Shown one piece after another: positions 1 to 8,203 of a stretch of 64,000 nucleotides of DNA. The first letter of the stretch is position 1; each line of letters opens with the position of its first letter. The stretch covers positions 4,278,001 to 4,342,000 of the forward strand of contig NZ_JACHMO010000001.1 of NCBI RefSeq assembly GCF_014205015.1. Direction: 5' to 3'. The position numbers were made by a program, and so were the translations under genes. This stretch comes from Saccharothrix ecbatanensis. GTDB taxonomy: Bacteria; Actinomycetota; Actinomycetes; Mycobacteriales; Pseudonocardiaceae. Under the pieces are notes generated by a model, which was not told the DNA's origin, did not search any database, and saw only the letters and a list, made by a program, of their open reading frames with translations.

Positions 1-2
1 CG

Positions 3-494
3 TGTGACGACCTGCTGCGCGACTTCGGGGCGCGCTTCGGCTACGAACCGGACGAGCACACCGTGGCCGGGCCGACAGCCGCTGAAGTGGTGGCGGCTGC
101 CGAGGCCGCCGGTCTCCCCGAGCCGCTGGCGGAGTTCTACCGGCACATCGGCCAAGTCTCCCTGCCGGACGCGTTCAACGGCTTCTTCATCCACTCGCTG
201 CGCGGCGTCCTGGCCAACTCGACGGCCGGGATGCCGGTCCGCGCGCCGGGGTTGACCGACGCGAACATCGTGGTGTTCGGCAGCGACGGAGGCGGGCAGT
301 TGTTCGCGGTGGACGGTGCCGGCGCGCCGGTGTACCTGCTGCCCACGGGCGAGATCCGGGATGGCGCCTACCTGGGTGGAGGCTTGCCCGGACGCGTGCT
401 GGCCCCGACCTTCCCGGATTTCGTCGACTGGCTCCTGTATGCACTCCGTGCCGCTGCCACCGGTGACGCCGACGGCGCGTGTTATCCGGTCTGA
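3..494 (+). CDS. SUKH/SMI1-KNR4-like protein, 5' end outside window
   Basis: The reading frame is open from the first bases, so the start lies upstream; a GTG at 63 is an internal candidate only. About 163 residues are visible. The segments LAEFYRHIGQVSLPD, ANIVVFGSDGGGQLFAV and FPDFVDWLLYAL follow the pattern of the SUKH (SMI1/KNR4) fold: an N-terminal helix region, then a 'G.DGGG..F.v' strand pair, then a closing helix. SUKH proteins often act as immunity proteins to secreted toxins or as adaptors. No toxin gene is visible here, so the partner, if any, is upstream. The protein is cytoplasmic, with no signal peptide seen. The family call rests on motif memory only. Confidence 0.6.
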   Translation, partial: CDDLLRDFGARFGYEPDEHTVAGPTAAEVVAAAEAAGLPEPLAEFYRHIGQVSLPDAFNGFFIHSLRGVLANSTAGMPVRAPGLTDANIVVFGSDGGGQLFAVDGAGAPVYLLPTGEIRDGAYLGGGLPGRVLAPTFPDFVDWLLYALRAAATGDADGACYPV

Positions 495-582
495 GGCACG
501 TGACGGCGGTTGGCTGCTTCGGCTCGGGCACCGGGTCGTGCGGGCGTTCTCGACGTCGTCTGCGTGGACCGGTGATCGAAAG

Positions 583-616
583 CCCGGTCGGGGGCGGCAC
601 ACCGTCCCCGACCGGG
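583..616. terminator. Bidirectional hairpin between convergent genes
   Basis: The arms CCCGGTCGGGG (583-593) and CCCCGACCGGG (606-616) are perfect 11-bp complements around a 12-base loop. The hairpin sits between the stop of the SUKH gene (494) and the stop of the convergent mannanase gene (628). There is no T tract, as is usual for actinobacterial terminators. Confidence 0.7.
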
Positions 617-627
617 TTGACGATCGA

Positions 628-1992
628 TCAGCTCGCGGTGCAGGAGGCGGTCGGGGTGGTGTTGGTGGCGCGCGACGAACCCGTGAAACCGAACGAAGTG
701 CTGGAACCGGCGTTGAGAGTGCCGTTGTAGCTCACGTTCCGGGCCGTCACCGTCGATCCGGTGCTGGTGACCGAGGCGTTCCAGGCGTGGTTCACGGTCT
801 GGCCGTCGGCGTACGTCCAGGTGACCGTCCAGCCCTTGATCGCCGACGTACCCGCCGTGACCCGGACCTCGCCCTGGAAGCCGCCCTGCCACTGGTTGGT
901 GACCGTGTACGCGGCGGTGCAGCGGAGGCCGCCAGGGGTCGTGGTGGTGGTCGTCGGCGTCGTGGTTGTCGTAGTCGTGGTGGTCGTCGTAGTGGTCGTG
1001 GTGGTCGACGTGGGGCCGCCGAAGATGGAGGCTTCCTTCGCGGTCGCCTTGATTCCGTTGGCGCCGTTGAAGATGCGCTCACCCCACGTGGTGAGCCGGT
1101 TCGGGTCGAAGTCGGTGGCCATGTCCAGGATCGGGTCGGAGTTGCCGCTCCACGACCAGGCCAGGTAACCGAGGCCGCGCTTCTCCGACTCCGCCAGGAT
1201 CGTCTCGTGGTCCACCTCGCCCGAGGCGAACTTCCAGCCGAACTCGCCGATGACGAGCGGCCAGTTGTTGGTCTGGAAGTGGTTCAGGTAGTCCACGATG
1301 GTGGACGCCGAGCTGTACACCGAGTACATGTGGATCGACAGCACGGTGTTCTTCTGGCTGTCCGCGTCGAGGATCGTCTGCGCGTTGGCCTTCATGATGT
1401 GCTGCCAGTCCTGGCCCCAGTTCGGCCCGTCGACCATCAGCAGGTGCTGGAACCCGTTGGCCCGCATCTTCTTGACCGCGTTGGCCGTCGCGTCGGTCCA
1501 CTGCGCGGCGTTGACGTTCCCGATCGGCTCGTTGCCGATGTTGATGACGACGTAGTCCTCCTGGCCGACCAGCGCGCTCTTCTGGCTGATCCAGTAGTTC
1601 GCCGCCTCATCCAGGGACGCGGCGGCGCCTTCCTCGCCGTAACCGGTGGTGTCGTGCACCTCCAGCACGCAGATCATCTTGTGCTTCTTGCACAGCGCGA
1701 TCACTTCGGCCGTGTCGGTGGACGGCCCCCACCGCTTGCCGGTGCCCAGGACGACCCGAACGGTGTTGGAGCCCAACGCCTTCACGTCGGCGAACGAGTT
1801 CGTCCGACCGGTGTACCAGACGTGCGGGTGGTTGACGCCGCGCATCACGAACGGCTGCCCGTTGGCCTCGACGATCTTGGTGCCGCTGATGTGCAGGCCC
1901 ACCGCCGCCTGGGCTTGGGACAGGGCCGTCACCCCGAAGCCCGCGACGATGAGCAGCGCGGCACCGATCATGGCGATTGCTTTTCTAGTCAT
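628..1992 (-). CDS. manA: Secreted GH5 endo-beta-1,4-mannanase with CBM2 domain
   Basis: Predicted extracellular mannan hydrolase of 454 residues. Residues 1-29 are a signal peptide (MTRK, hydrophobic core, AQA cleavage). The GH5 barrel follows, with the opening VMRGVNHPHVWY and the block VHDTTGYGEEGAA typical of GH5_8 actinobacterial mannanases. The acid/base Glu is in INIGNEPIGN and the nucleophile Glu in VIGEFGW. A linker of about 30 mostly Thr residues leads to a C-terminal CBM2, with a Cys at each end and binding Trp residues in TNQWQGGF, GWTVTW and NHAWNAS. The start at 1992 is preceded by AAAGAG; an in-frame ATG at 2010 is possible. A 14-bp palindrome 57 bp upstream matches the CelR/CebR operator, so cello- or manno-oligosaccharide induction is likely. 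The substrate is inferred from subfamily likeness. Confidence 0.92.
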   Translation of the reverse strand: MTRKAIAMIGAALLIVAGFGVTALSQAQAAVGLHISGTKIVEANGQPFVMRGVNHPHVWYTGRTNSFADVKALGSNTVRVVLGTGKRWGPSTDTAEVIALCKKHKMICVLEVHDTTGYGEEGAAASLDEAANYWISQKSALVGQEDYVVINIGNEPIGNVNAAQWTDATANAVKKMRANGFQHLLMVDGPNWGQDWQHIMKANAQTILDADSQKNTVLSIHMYSVYSSASTIVDYLNHFQTNNWPLVIGEFGWKFASGEVDHETILAESEKRGLGYLAWSWSGNSDPILDMATDFDPNRLTTWGERIFNGANGIKATAKEASIFGGPTSTTTTTTTTTTTTTTTTPTTTTTTPGGLRCTAAYTVTNQWQGGFQGEVRVTAGTSAIKGWTVTWTYADGQTVNHAWNASVTSTGSTVTARNVSYNGTLNAGSSTSFGFTGSSRATNTTPTASCTAS

Positions 1993-2048
1993 GCTCTTTC
2001 GACACCTCATTGAGTCGACACAGATGTTGACCGACGATCCGTTCCACC

Positions 2049-2062
2049 TGGGAGCGCTCCCA
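2049..2062. promoter_or_regulatory. Perfect CelR/CebR-type operator upstream of the mannanase gene
   Basis: The sequence is TGGGAGCGCTCCCA, a perfect 14-bp palindrome identical to the operator described for the LacI-family cellulose regulators CelR (Thermobifida) and CebR (Streptomyces). It lies between the mannanase start (1992) and the likely promoter on the minus strand. That promoter could be TTGATG, 16 bases, then TACCGA, read leftward. Repression relieved by a cello-oligosaccharide is the known mode for this site. Confidence 0.88.
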
Positions 2063-2430
2063 GTCCTGGTGTCGGTAAGTGATGACCACTCGACATCAAC
2101 AGGGAGCGGCACTCGGCCGACCGGACTGTGTGCAGCACGGTCGGTGACGAGGTGGCACCCGGTGTCGAGCGCCATTAGTTTCTCTGTGGAACTTAAGCGC
2201 CCACGGTACGGCGGCCCTCAGCGCGAAGTCAAGATCTACCCTCACAACGGTCTGACCAGTATCGTTATCCGAATCCCACTACCGCCGATGGAGCGAATCC
2301 ATTCGTCCTTGCAGCCGATCCGCCGAGGTCCATTCGCGGCGGCACGGCGTTCGGGCGGCCAGGTCAACTGAAGGAGGGTTCCGTGTCGAGTGAACCGACA
2401 GGGCCACCAAGCCCTTCGGGATGTGTAGCG
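2063..2430. other. Intergenic spacer between mannanase operator and ROK promoter
   Basis: The spacer between the divergent mannanase and ROK genes is 1993-2504. Apart from the two operators and the weak promoters noted separately, I see no gene in it. Open frames running through it are extensions or shadows of the flanking genes with no ribosome site of their own. Confidence 0.5.
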
Positions 2431-2473
2431 TTGCGTAATCAGTCAGCGGGTCATAGGTCTGGGAGCGATCCCG
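2431..2473 (+). promoter_or_regulatory. Promoter and imperfect CebR-like box before the ROK gene
   Basis: A possible -35 TTGCGT (2431-2436), a 17-base spacer and a -10 TAGGTC (2454-2459) are followed directly by TGGGAGCGATCCCG (2460-2473). This box matches 12 of 14 bases of the perfect palindrome at 2049. Its place at about the transcription start would suit repression. The -10 is poor, so the promoter call is tentative; the box match is seen directly. Confidence 0.5.
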
Positions 2474-2504
2474 GAAACCGTCGAGGTGAGCTCTAGGTGC
2501 AGGA

Positions 2505-3683
2505 GTGCCGAGGTCGATGACAACACCCCACGCCACGTCGTCGTGGCCGAACCTGCCCGAGGTCGAGCGGGACGTCCTGCTGGAGGTGTTGATCCACGGT
2601 CCCCTGTCCCGCGCGGAGATCGCCGCCCGGTTGCGCCTGTCCCGGCCGACCCTCACCAGGTTGACCAAAGCCCTGGTGTCGCAGGGCCTGCTGATCGAGG
2701 GCGAGACCAAGCCGGGGCCGTCGGCCGGCCGCCCTTCGGAGATGCTCCACGTGCGGGGCGAGGCCCACCGCTTCCTCGGCGTGAAGCTGACCGCCGAACG
2801 GCTCTTCGCCACGGTCACCGACCTGACCGCGACCCCGCTGGACACCACCGACGAGCCGCTGCGCTCCCACGACCCGGACGAGGTCGTCACCCAGATCGCC
2901 AAGGTCGCGGCCCGCTTCCCGGGCATCACCGGCATCGGCGTGACGCTCGGCGGGATCGTCCTCGACGGACTGGTCGCGCGCCACGAGTTCCTGCACTGGA
3001 CCGACGTGCCGCTCAAGACGGCGCTGACCCGCGCCACCGGCGTCCCCACCTCGGTCGACAACGACGTGCAGGCGCTCACCGCCGCCGAACACTGGTTCGG
3101 CCCCGGCGCCGGACTGACGTCGATGGCGGTGATCACCGTCGGCGCGGGCGTCGGCACCGGGCTGATCGTGGACGGCCGGCTCGTGCGGGGCGCGCACGGC
3201 CTGCACCCCCACTTCAGCCACACCCTGGTCGACTCCAACGGACCGCAGTGCGGCTGCGGTCGCCGCGGCTGCATCTCCAGCTACCTCATGGAGCTGGTGA
3301 TGATGCGCAGGCTGTCCGGCAACCCCACCTACGAAGAGGCGCTGGACCGGGTCCGCGCCGGCGACCCGCAGGCAAAGCGGGTGTTCGACGACGCCGGCTA
3401 CGCACTCGGCGTGCTCATCGGCACCGTCGCCAACGTCATCGACCCGCAGAAAGTGCTGCTCACCGGCGAGGGCCTGCCGCTGTACGAGGTGTCGTCCCGG
3501 TTCGTGCACGACGGCATCGAGGACACCTACGAGGACGATCCGGACCTGATCGAACTGGACGTGCAGCCGTTCGACTTCAGCGAGTGGGCCCGGTCCGGCG
3601 CCGCGCTCGCGATCAAGGACACGATCACCGGGGCCATCTGCGAACAGCCCCCAGCCACCCCGCGGCGCGTCGGGAGGCGGTGA
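2505..3683 (+). CDS. ROK-family transcriptional regulator
   Basis: Predicted sugar-responsive DNA-binding protein of about 392 residues, the usual ROK repressor length. Residues 20-65 form a winged helix-turn-helix (GPLSRAEIAARLRLSRPTLTRL). The ROK sugar-kinase-like fold follows, with VGAGVGTGLIVDGRL and the zinc motif CGCGRRGC near residues 247-254. GTG 2505 and ATG 2517 are both possible starts; GAGG lies close before the second. The gene diverges from the mannanase gene and has its own CebR-like box, so a role in polysaccharide or oligosaccharide control is likely. The ligand cannot be read from the sequence. Confidence 0.88.
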   Translation: MPRSMTTPHATSSWPNLPEVERDVLLEVLIHGPLSRAEIAARLRLSRPTLTRLTKALVSQGLLIEGETKPGPSAGRPSEMLHVRGEAHRFLGVKLTAERLFATVTDLTATPLDTTDEPLRSHDPDEVVTQIAKVAARFPGITGIGVTLGGIVLDGLVARHEFLHWTDVPLKTALTRATGVPTSVDNDVQALTAAEHWFGPGAGLTSMAVITVGAGVGTGLIVDGRLVRGAHGLHPHFSHTLVDSNGPQCGCGRRGCISSYLMELVMMRRLSGNPTYEEALDRVRAGDPQAKRVFDDAGYALGVLIGTVANVIDPQKVLLTGEGLPLYEVSSRFVHDGIEDTYEDDPDLIELDVQPFDFSEWARSGAALAIKDTITGAICEQPPATPRRVGRR

Positions 3684-3740
3684 AGCAGGCCGAACAGCGG
3701 TGAAGTACGCCGAACGGCGGTGAAGTCCCTCGAATGGCGG
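3677..3740 (+). repeat. Three imperfect 20-bp direct repeats over the ROK stop codon
   Basis: Units begin at 3677, 3697 and 3717, each GCGGTGAAG followed by a variable middle and CGAAYR, ending in a partial GCGG at 3737. The ROK stop TGA is inside the first unit. Each unit also carries a GTG, which creates false start codons for the next gene. Confidence 0.75.
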
Positions 3741-3773
3741 AACCGGAGCGTCGGTGACCGCGTCCGACGGATC

Positions 3774-4814
3774 ATGGCAATCGGTCGGGTGGCAACCCGG
3801 ATGGCGGTGGTGGCGGCGCTCGCCGTCACGATGGTGGCAGTTGATCCCGCGATGTCCGGCGCGTGCGCCTGCGGGGCGTTCGTCGCCAACGAGAAGCTGA
3901 GCGCGCAGCAGGAGACCGCGCTGGTGGAGCTGACCGGCCGCACCGAGTCGATCACCCTGTCGGTGCAGGCCCAGTCCGAGGCGACCCAGGCGGCGTTCCT
4001 GATGCCGGTTCCCGCGCGCGCCCGGTTCGAGATCGCGGACGGGGAGCTGTTCACCGAACTCGACCGGATCAGCCGCCCGGACGTCGAGGTGCGGACCGTG
4101 ACGGTCTACGGGGACGGCAGCGGCGCCGCGCCGGGGGACGGGCGTGGCGCCACGGTCGTCGACCACGTCGAGGTCGGGCCGTACGAGGTAGCCCAGCTCG
4201 CCGGGACCGACGCCACCGCCGTGACGCAGTGGTTGGGAGACCACGACTTCACCCTGCCGACCGCCCTCGGCGGCGCGCTCTCGCCGTACCTCGCGGAGGG
4301 CTGGCTCGTCGTCGCGGTGCGCCTGTCCCCCACGTCCGGCAGCCTGTCCGACGGGCTGCCGCCGATGCGGCTGGCGTTCGAGACCGACACGCCGGTCTAC
4401 CCGATGCGCCTGTCCGCCACGGCCGAGAGCCGGCAGCCGCTGCGCCTGTACGTGCTGGCCGACCACCGGATGGACGTCAGCAACCCGGCGCCCGCGGGCA
4501 CCGCTCCCGAACTGACGTTCGCGGGCGAGGTGAAGCCGGACCCGCAGTACCCGGTGCTGTCCGCCGGGTTGACCGGCCCGCGTTTCCTGACCCGCTACGA
4601 CGCCGAGTTCCGGCCGAAGAACATCACCGACGACATCCGCATGACCCGTGCCGCGACCGACGGCCACCACCGCGCGGTCGTGACCGTCGTGCGAACCGTC
4701 CACTCGGTGTGGCCGTTCCGGGAAGCGCCGTGGATCGTCCTGGGCTTGGTGCTGGCCGGTGGCGCCTTCCTGATCACCCGCCGGGTCCGGTCGCGCCGTT
4801 CGGCCAAGGCCTGA
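3774..4814 (+). CDS. DUF2330 secreted/membrane-anchored protein
   Basis: About 346 residues. A signal peptide (MAIGRVATRM then a hydrophobic run to about residue 25) is followed by CACGAFVAN, the cysteine-containing start typical of DUF2330 proteins. An extracellular beta-rich domain comes next. A C-terminal transmembrane helix (APWIVLGLVLAGGAFLI) and the basic tail RRVRSRRSAKA give a type I topology. I chose ATG 3774 because the upstream GTG at 3720 lies in the 20-bp repeats and adds an unlikely charged extension. The function of DUF2330 is not known. It stands four bases from the convergent hydrolase gene. Confidence 0.8.
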   Translation: MAIGRVATRMAVVAALAVTMVAVDPAMSGACACGAFVANEKLSAQQETALVELTGRTESITLSVQAQSEATQAAFLMPVPARARFEIADGELFTELDRISRPDVEVRTVTVYGDGSGAAPGDGRGATVVDHVEVGPYEVAQLAGTDATAVTQWLGDHDFTLPTALGGALSPYLAEGWLVVAVRLSPTSGSLSDGLPPMRLAFETDTPVYPMRLSATAESRQPLRLYVLADHRMDVSNPAPAGTAPELTFAGEVKPDPQYPVLSAGLTGPRFLTRYDAEFRPKNITDDIRMTRAATDGHHRAVVTVVRTVHSVWPFREAPWIVLGLVLAGGAFLITRRVRSRRSAKA

Positions 4815-4817
4815 CGC

Positions 4818-6329
4818 TCACCGCACGACCGGCAGGCGCACCGTGACGTCACGCAACACCATCACGCCTGGCGTGCGGCTGCCGTGCAGGACGAACATGT
4901 CCGACAGCGCGCTCACGGTCAGGAACAGCGACTGACCGGCCGGGACCGTGGTGGCGACCGACGGCAACTCGATCGTCCGACGGGCACCGAGGTTCAGGCC
5001 CTTCTCACGGTGTGGCAGCACGTTGTTCTGCACGACCTTCGCGTCCACAGGGGACGTGCCGACGCTGAGCGCGAAGAACGCGCGGCTGTCCAGGCCGAGC
5101 GTGGTGACCAGGGCGTCCAGCGAGGGTGACCCGGCGATCGTGAGCGGGCCGTTCGCGATCTTGATCGCCTGTGGCACGCCGACACCTGCCGTGGTCACGA
5201 TGTCCGGCAGGGCGACGGCGGTGGTCGGCTTGACGGAGTCCACGCTGACGCAGCCGCCCTCGGCGGTCATGAGGTGGTAGCGGCCGTGGCCGGTCAGCGT
5301 GCGCGGCGTGCCCAGCAGGTTCTCGGACAGGAACCGCAGTTCCAGTTCGTCGTAGCCGGAGCCGGAGCCGCCGAGCTTGGCGGAGCAGGCGTCACCCGCG
5401 ACGGCGTAACCGGGCGGGAGGACGCTGGGCAGCGCGTGGCCGCCGTTGTAGCCGACGAGCAGGCTGTTCGCGCGGGCACGCGTGGTCAGCGCCCGGTCGA
5501 AGTTGTCGATCGCCTGGTCCAGCGGGAACAGGTTGTCGCTGACGCCCTGGCGCAGCAACACCGGGACGTCCAGCCGCCGACCCGCGGCGACGTGGTGCGC
5601 CGGGCCGTTGTCGCGGAAGAACTCGTCCATCGCGGCCGGCCAGTCACCGGTGACCAGGCCTTCGGCGTAGCCGGTGTGCACCGTCGTGGTGTGCGCGTCG
5701 AGGCCGGCGGCGTACAGGGCGGTGACCCACGTTGTGCGCACGACCTCGCGTGGGGCGAGGCTGTCGTTCAGGGAGTGCCACGTGATCTGCGGGGCCAGCG
5801 CGTCGAACCGGGTCCGGCCGGTCTTCATGATCTCGGTGAACGCGCCGACGAACTGGTAGCCGCCGCCGTAGGAGCCGCCGATCGCGCCGAGGACCGGGTC
5901 GTTCGGGCCGTTCTTGCGCACCCAGTCCAGCGACGCGACGTGGTCGATCACCCGGATGACGTCCTCACCCTCGAACGCCGGGTCCTCCACGTGCGCCTTG
6001 CCGCCGCTCTCGCCGAAGCCGCGCTGGTCGATGCTGACCACGCCGAAACCCGCGTCCAGGTACCGCTGGAACGAACCGGGCGCGGACGTGCGGGTGCCGC
6101 CCCAGCCGTGGCTGTGCAGCAGGACGGGCGCCCGGTCGTCCCGCGAGGCGGTGGCGGGCTTGAACACGCTGACGCAGATGCGCACCGGTCCGGGTTCGAG
6201 CGGATCGGTCTCCGGCACGCTCGCGACGCAGACGTGCTCGGGCGCGGGGTGAGCGCCCGCCTCAGGAGCGGCCACGGTGAGTGCGGCCACCGTCAGTGCG
6301 GCCACGGCGAGTGCGGGCACGAGGCGCAT
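4818..6329 (-). CDS. Secreted alpha/beta hydrolase, X-Pro dipeptidyl-peptidase/CocE-like
   Basis: 503 residues. GGAGG lies seven bases before the ATG at 6329. The signal peptide is MRLVPALAVAALTVAALTV with an AGA-type cleavage site. The hydrolase core has the oxyanion region LLHSHGWGGTR, then IDQRGFGESGGKAH and the nucleophile elbow GGSYGGGYQ. The cap region and a C-terminal beta-sandwich (from about residue 385) match the S15/CocE layout. The likely role is an extracellular acyl or X-Pro peptidase; the substrate is not readable. Nothing in the flanks ties it to a pathway. Confidence 0.82.
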   Translation of the reverse strand: MRLVPALAVAALTVAALTVAAPEAGAHPAPEHVCVASVPETDPLEPGPVRICVSVFKPATASRDDRAPVLLHSHGWGGTRTSAPGSFQRYLDAGFGVVSIDQRGFGESGGKAHVEDPAFEGEDVIRVIDHVASLDWVRKNGPNDPVLGAIGGSYGGGYQFVGAFTEIMKTGRTRFDALAPQITWHSLNDSLAPREVVRTTWVTALYAAGLDAHTTTVHTGYAEGLVTGDWPAAMDEFFRDNGPAHHVAAGRRLDVPVLLRQGVSDNLFPLDQAIDNFDRALTTRARANSLLVGYNGGHALPSVLPPGYAVAGDACSAKLGGSGSGYDELELRFLSENLLGTPRTLTGHGRYHLMTAEGGCVSVDSVKPTTAVALPDIVTTAGVGVPQAIKIANGPLTIAGSPSLDALVTTLGLDSRAFFALSVGTSPVDAKVVQNNVLPHREKGLNLGARRTIELPSVATTVPAGQSLFLTVSALSDMFVLHGSRTPGVMVLRDVTVRLPVVR

Positions 6330-6402
6330 CGGGTACCTCCGGTTCGTCCGGCGTGCTTGGGCACGCAGCGGATCTAACGAACCAGCCCGAAGATCGTTGC
6401 TC

Positions 6403-6960
6403 TCAGTTCGCGGGCACGCCACCACTGTGGACGGACACCGCGTAGTCGCCGCCGGTGAACGGCTCGCGGTCCCAGGTCGAGAACCGCTCGACCAGCCGCA
6501 GCCCGGCCGCTTCAGCGTGCGCGTCGTAGTCGGCCACGGTGTACCCGCGGTCGAGGCTGAACCCGGCGATCAGCAGCCGGCCGACGTGCCGCGCCACACC
6601 GGCGACCAGGGCGTGCTGGGTGCCGGGCGGGGTGAACAGGGGGACGTTGCCCGCCATGACCACGACGTCGAAGACCCGGCCGAGGTCGAGTTCGGCGAGG
6701 TCGGACTCCACCCAGGTGATGGTCGGGTCCAGTCGGCGCGCGGTCGCCAGCATGGACGCGTCGACGTCCGCCCCGACCACCTCGATCCCGTGCCCGGCCA
6801 ACTCGATCGCGACCCGCCCGGTGCCGCAGCCGGCGTCCAGCACGCTGGTCGGCCCGTAGGCCCGGACGAAGTTCGCCTCACCGTGGACGTCGGTGCCGCT
6901 CTTGGCCAGCTCGTCGAACCGGCGCTGGTACTCGTCGCCATCCCACTTGGTGTCCACCAC
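6403..6960 (-). CDS. Class I SAM-dependent methyltransferase
   Basis: 185 residues. Motif I is VLDAGCGTGRVAIEL (about residues 40-54). The acidic end of strand 2 is VVGADVDASML, and motif IV is DVVVMAGNVPLF. The short, complete Rossmann methyltransferase fold has no extra domain to hint at a substrate. It diverges from the next methyltransferase-like gene, with 17 bp between starts, so the two share one promoter region. Confidence 0.85.
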   Translation of the reverse strand: MVDTKWDGDEYQRRFDELAKSGTDVHGEANFVRAYGPTSVLDAGCGTGRVAIELAGHGIEVVGADVDASMLATARRLDPTITWVESDLAELDLGRVFDVVVMAGNVPLFTPPGTQHALVAGVARHVGRLLIAGFSLDRGYTVADYDAHAEAAGLRLVERFSTWDREPFTGGDYAVSVHSGGVPAN

Positions 6961-6977
6961 TCGTCCAGTATGGGTGG

Positions 6978-7622
6978 ATGACCACGGACTGGCTTGAATG
7001 GCATCACCAGTACGACGCTTCCGACTCCTCGCTGTCGGGCAGGCTCGCGGTGGTGCGACGGGATCTGCGGCGGGCGTTGGTCGAGGCGCCGTGCGACGAG
7101 GGCGGCAGCCGGAGTTTGATCAGCATCTGCGCCGGGGACGGGCGTGACGTCCTCCCCGTGCTGGCCGAGCAGGACGGCGGCGGTCAGGTGAGGGCGTGCC
7201 TGATCGAACTCGACCCCACCCTGTCCCAGCGCGCCCGCACGACGGCCGACGACCTGGGGTTGCCCGGGGTCCGGGTGCGGACGGCCGATGCGGGCGCGAC
7301 CGACACCTACCTCGGCCTGCCGCCGGCGCACGTGCTCTTGGCGTGTGGCGTTTTCGGCAACATCACGGCGGACGACGTGCGGCGGACCGTGGCCACCCTG
7401 CCGGGCTTGCTGGCCCCGGGCGGCATCGTGATCTGGACCCGGGCGGGCCGGAGCACCGGCCACGACCCCAGCCAGGACGTCCGGTCCTGGTTCACCGACC
7501 ACGGGTTCACCGAGCTGTCGTTCACCCGCCCCGCGCGACACCCGTTCAGGGTCGGGATGAACCGACTCGACGCCGACCCCCGACCGCTGACGCCGGGTAC
7601 GCGCATGTTCACCTTCGTCTGA
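6978..7622 (+). CDS. Class I SAM methyltransferase-like protein
   Basis: 214 residues from ATG 6978. The SAM site is atypical: ISICAGDGRDVLPVL instead of LDxGxGxG, followed by the acidic LIELDP after strand 2 and VLLACGVFGNI at motif IV. The Ala-Gly-Asp-Gly form occurs in a family of actinobacterial putative methyltransferases. The N-terminus WLEWHHQYDASDSSL is also typical of that family. The substrate is unknown. Confidence 0.75.
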   Translation: MTTDWLEWHHQYDASDSSLSGRLAVVRRDLRRALVEAPCDEGGSRSLISICAGDGRDVLPVLAEQDGGGQVRACLIELDPTLSQRARTTADDLGLPGVRVRTADAGATDTYLGLPPAHVLLACGVFGNITADDVRRTVATLPGLLAPGGIVIWTRAGRSTGHDPSQDVRSWFTDHGFTELSFTRPARHPFRVGMNRLDADPRPLTPGTRMFTFV

Positions 7623-7643
7623 CCGGGCAGTGCCCCCGGTCAG
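7619..7643. terminator. Hairpin covering both stop codons of convergent genes
   Basis: CTGACCGGG (7619-7627) pairs with CCCGGTCAG (7635-7643) around a seven-base loop. The stops of the + gene (7620-7622) and the - gene (7640-7642) are both inside the stem. Confidence 0.75.
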
Positions 7644-8128
7644 ACGACCTGGTGGGCTTTCCACACGGCCCAGGCGTCGGTGTGGGATTCGGCGCCGTCG
7701 AAGAACGAGTCGGCGACCGGGGCGACGTTCACGTTGTCCAGGCCGCCCGTGACGTCGAAGAACGTCGGGCCGTACACCTCGAACGCGGTCGAGTCGGTGA
7801 GCGGTTGGTAGGGCACGGCCAGGTCCATCGACCACGGTGTCAGGCCGTACTCGACCGCCTCGACCGCCAGCGCGTCGCTGCGCCCCCACTGGAAGTTCAC
7901 GAAGGCGTCCACGACGAGCACGGCCCGGACCGCGCCCGCTTCGTTGGTCTCCAGGGCGTGCTGGGCGGCGGCGGCCGCGTCCTTGAGGTCATCGGCTTGG
8001 ATGCGTTCCAGGACGCGTTCGCCGTCGGGGAGTTCGTAGGCGAGGATCGGGATGAGCGTCTCGCCCTCGGACACGCACCAGACCCCGTGTGCGGTGATGT
8101 ACCCCGCCATCGAAGCGATCTCGATCAT
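7640..8128 (-). CDS. Conserved hypothetical protein
   Basis: 162 residues from ATG 8126-8128 (MIEIASMAGYITAHG). It is acidic, soluble and has no signal peptide or membrane segment. I do not recognise a family. Segments such as AVLVVDAFVNFQWGRSDAL and FEVYGPTFFD suggest an alpha/beta fold. The upstream open frame to 8179 lacks a better ribosome site. It lies 3' of the P-loop kinase gene on the same strand with a 75-bp gap. Confidence 0.65.
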   Translation of the reverse strand: MIEIASMAGYITAHGVWCVSEGETLIPILAYELPDGERVLERIQADDLKDAAAAAQHALETNEAGAVRAVLVVDAFVNFQWGRSDALAVEAVEYGLTPWSMDLAVPYQPLTDSTAFEVYGPTFFDVTGGLDNVNVAPVADSFFDGAESHTDAWAVWKAHQVV

Positions 8129-8203
8129 GACCCCGAGTATGGACCGGACACGCGCGATCGCGTGGACGGTCGGGAACATTCGCCGCTCGACGTGCCGGTC
8201 GAC

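Noticed and set aside
316..2013. 565-codon open frame on the plus strand
   Set aside because: It is antisense to the mannanase gene, Arg/Gly/Val-rich without any family motif, and arises from high GC in the third codon position of the real gene.
2493..4703. 736-codon open frame on the minus strand
   Set aside because: It is a shadow of the ROK and DUF2330 genes, which have clear motifs on the plus strand.
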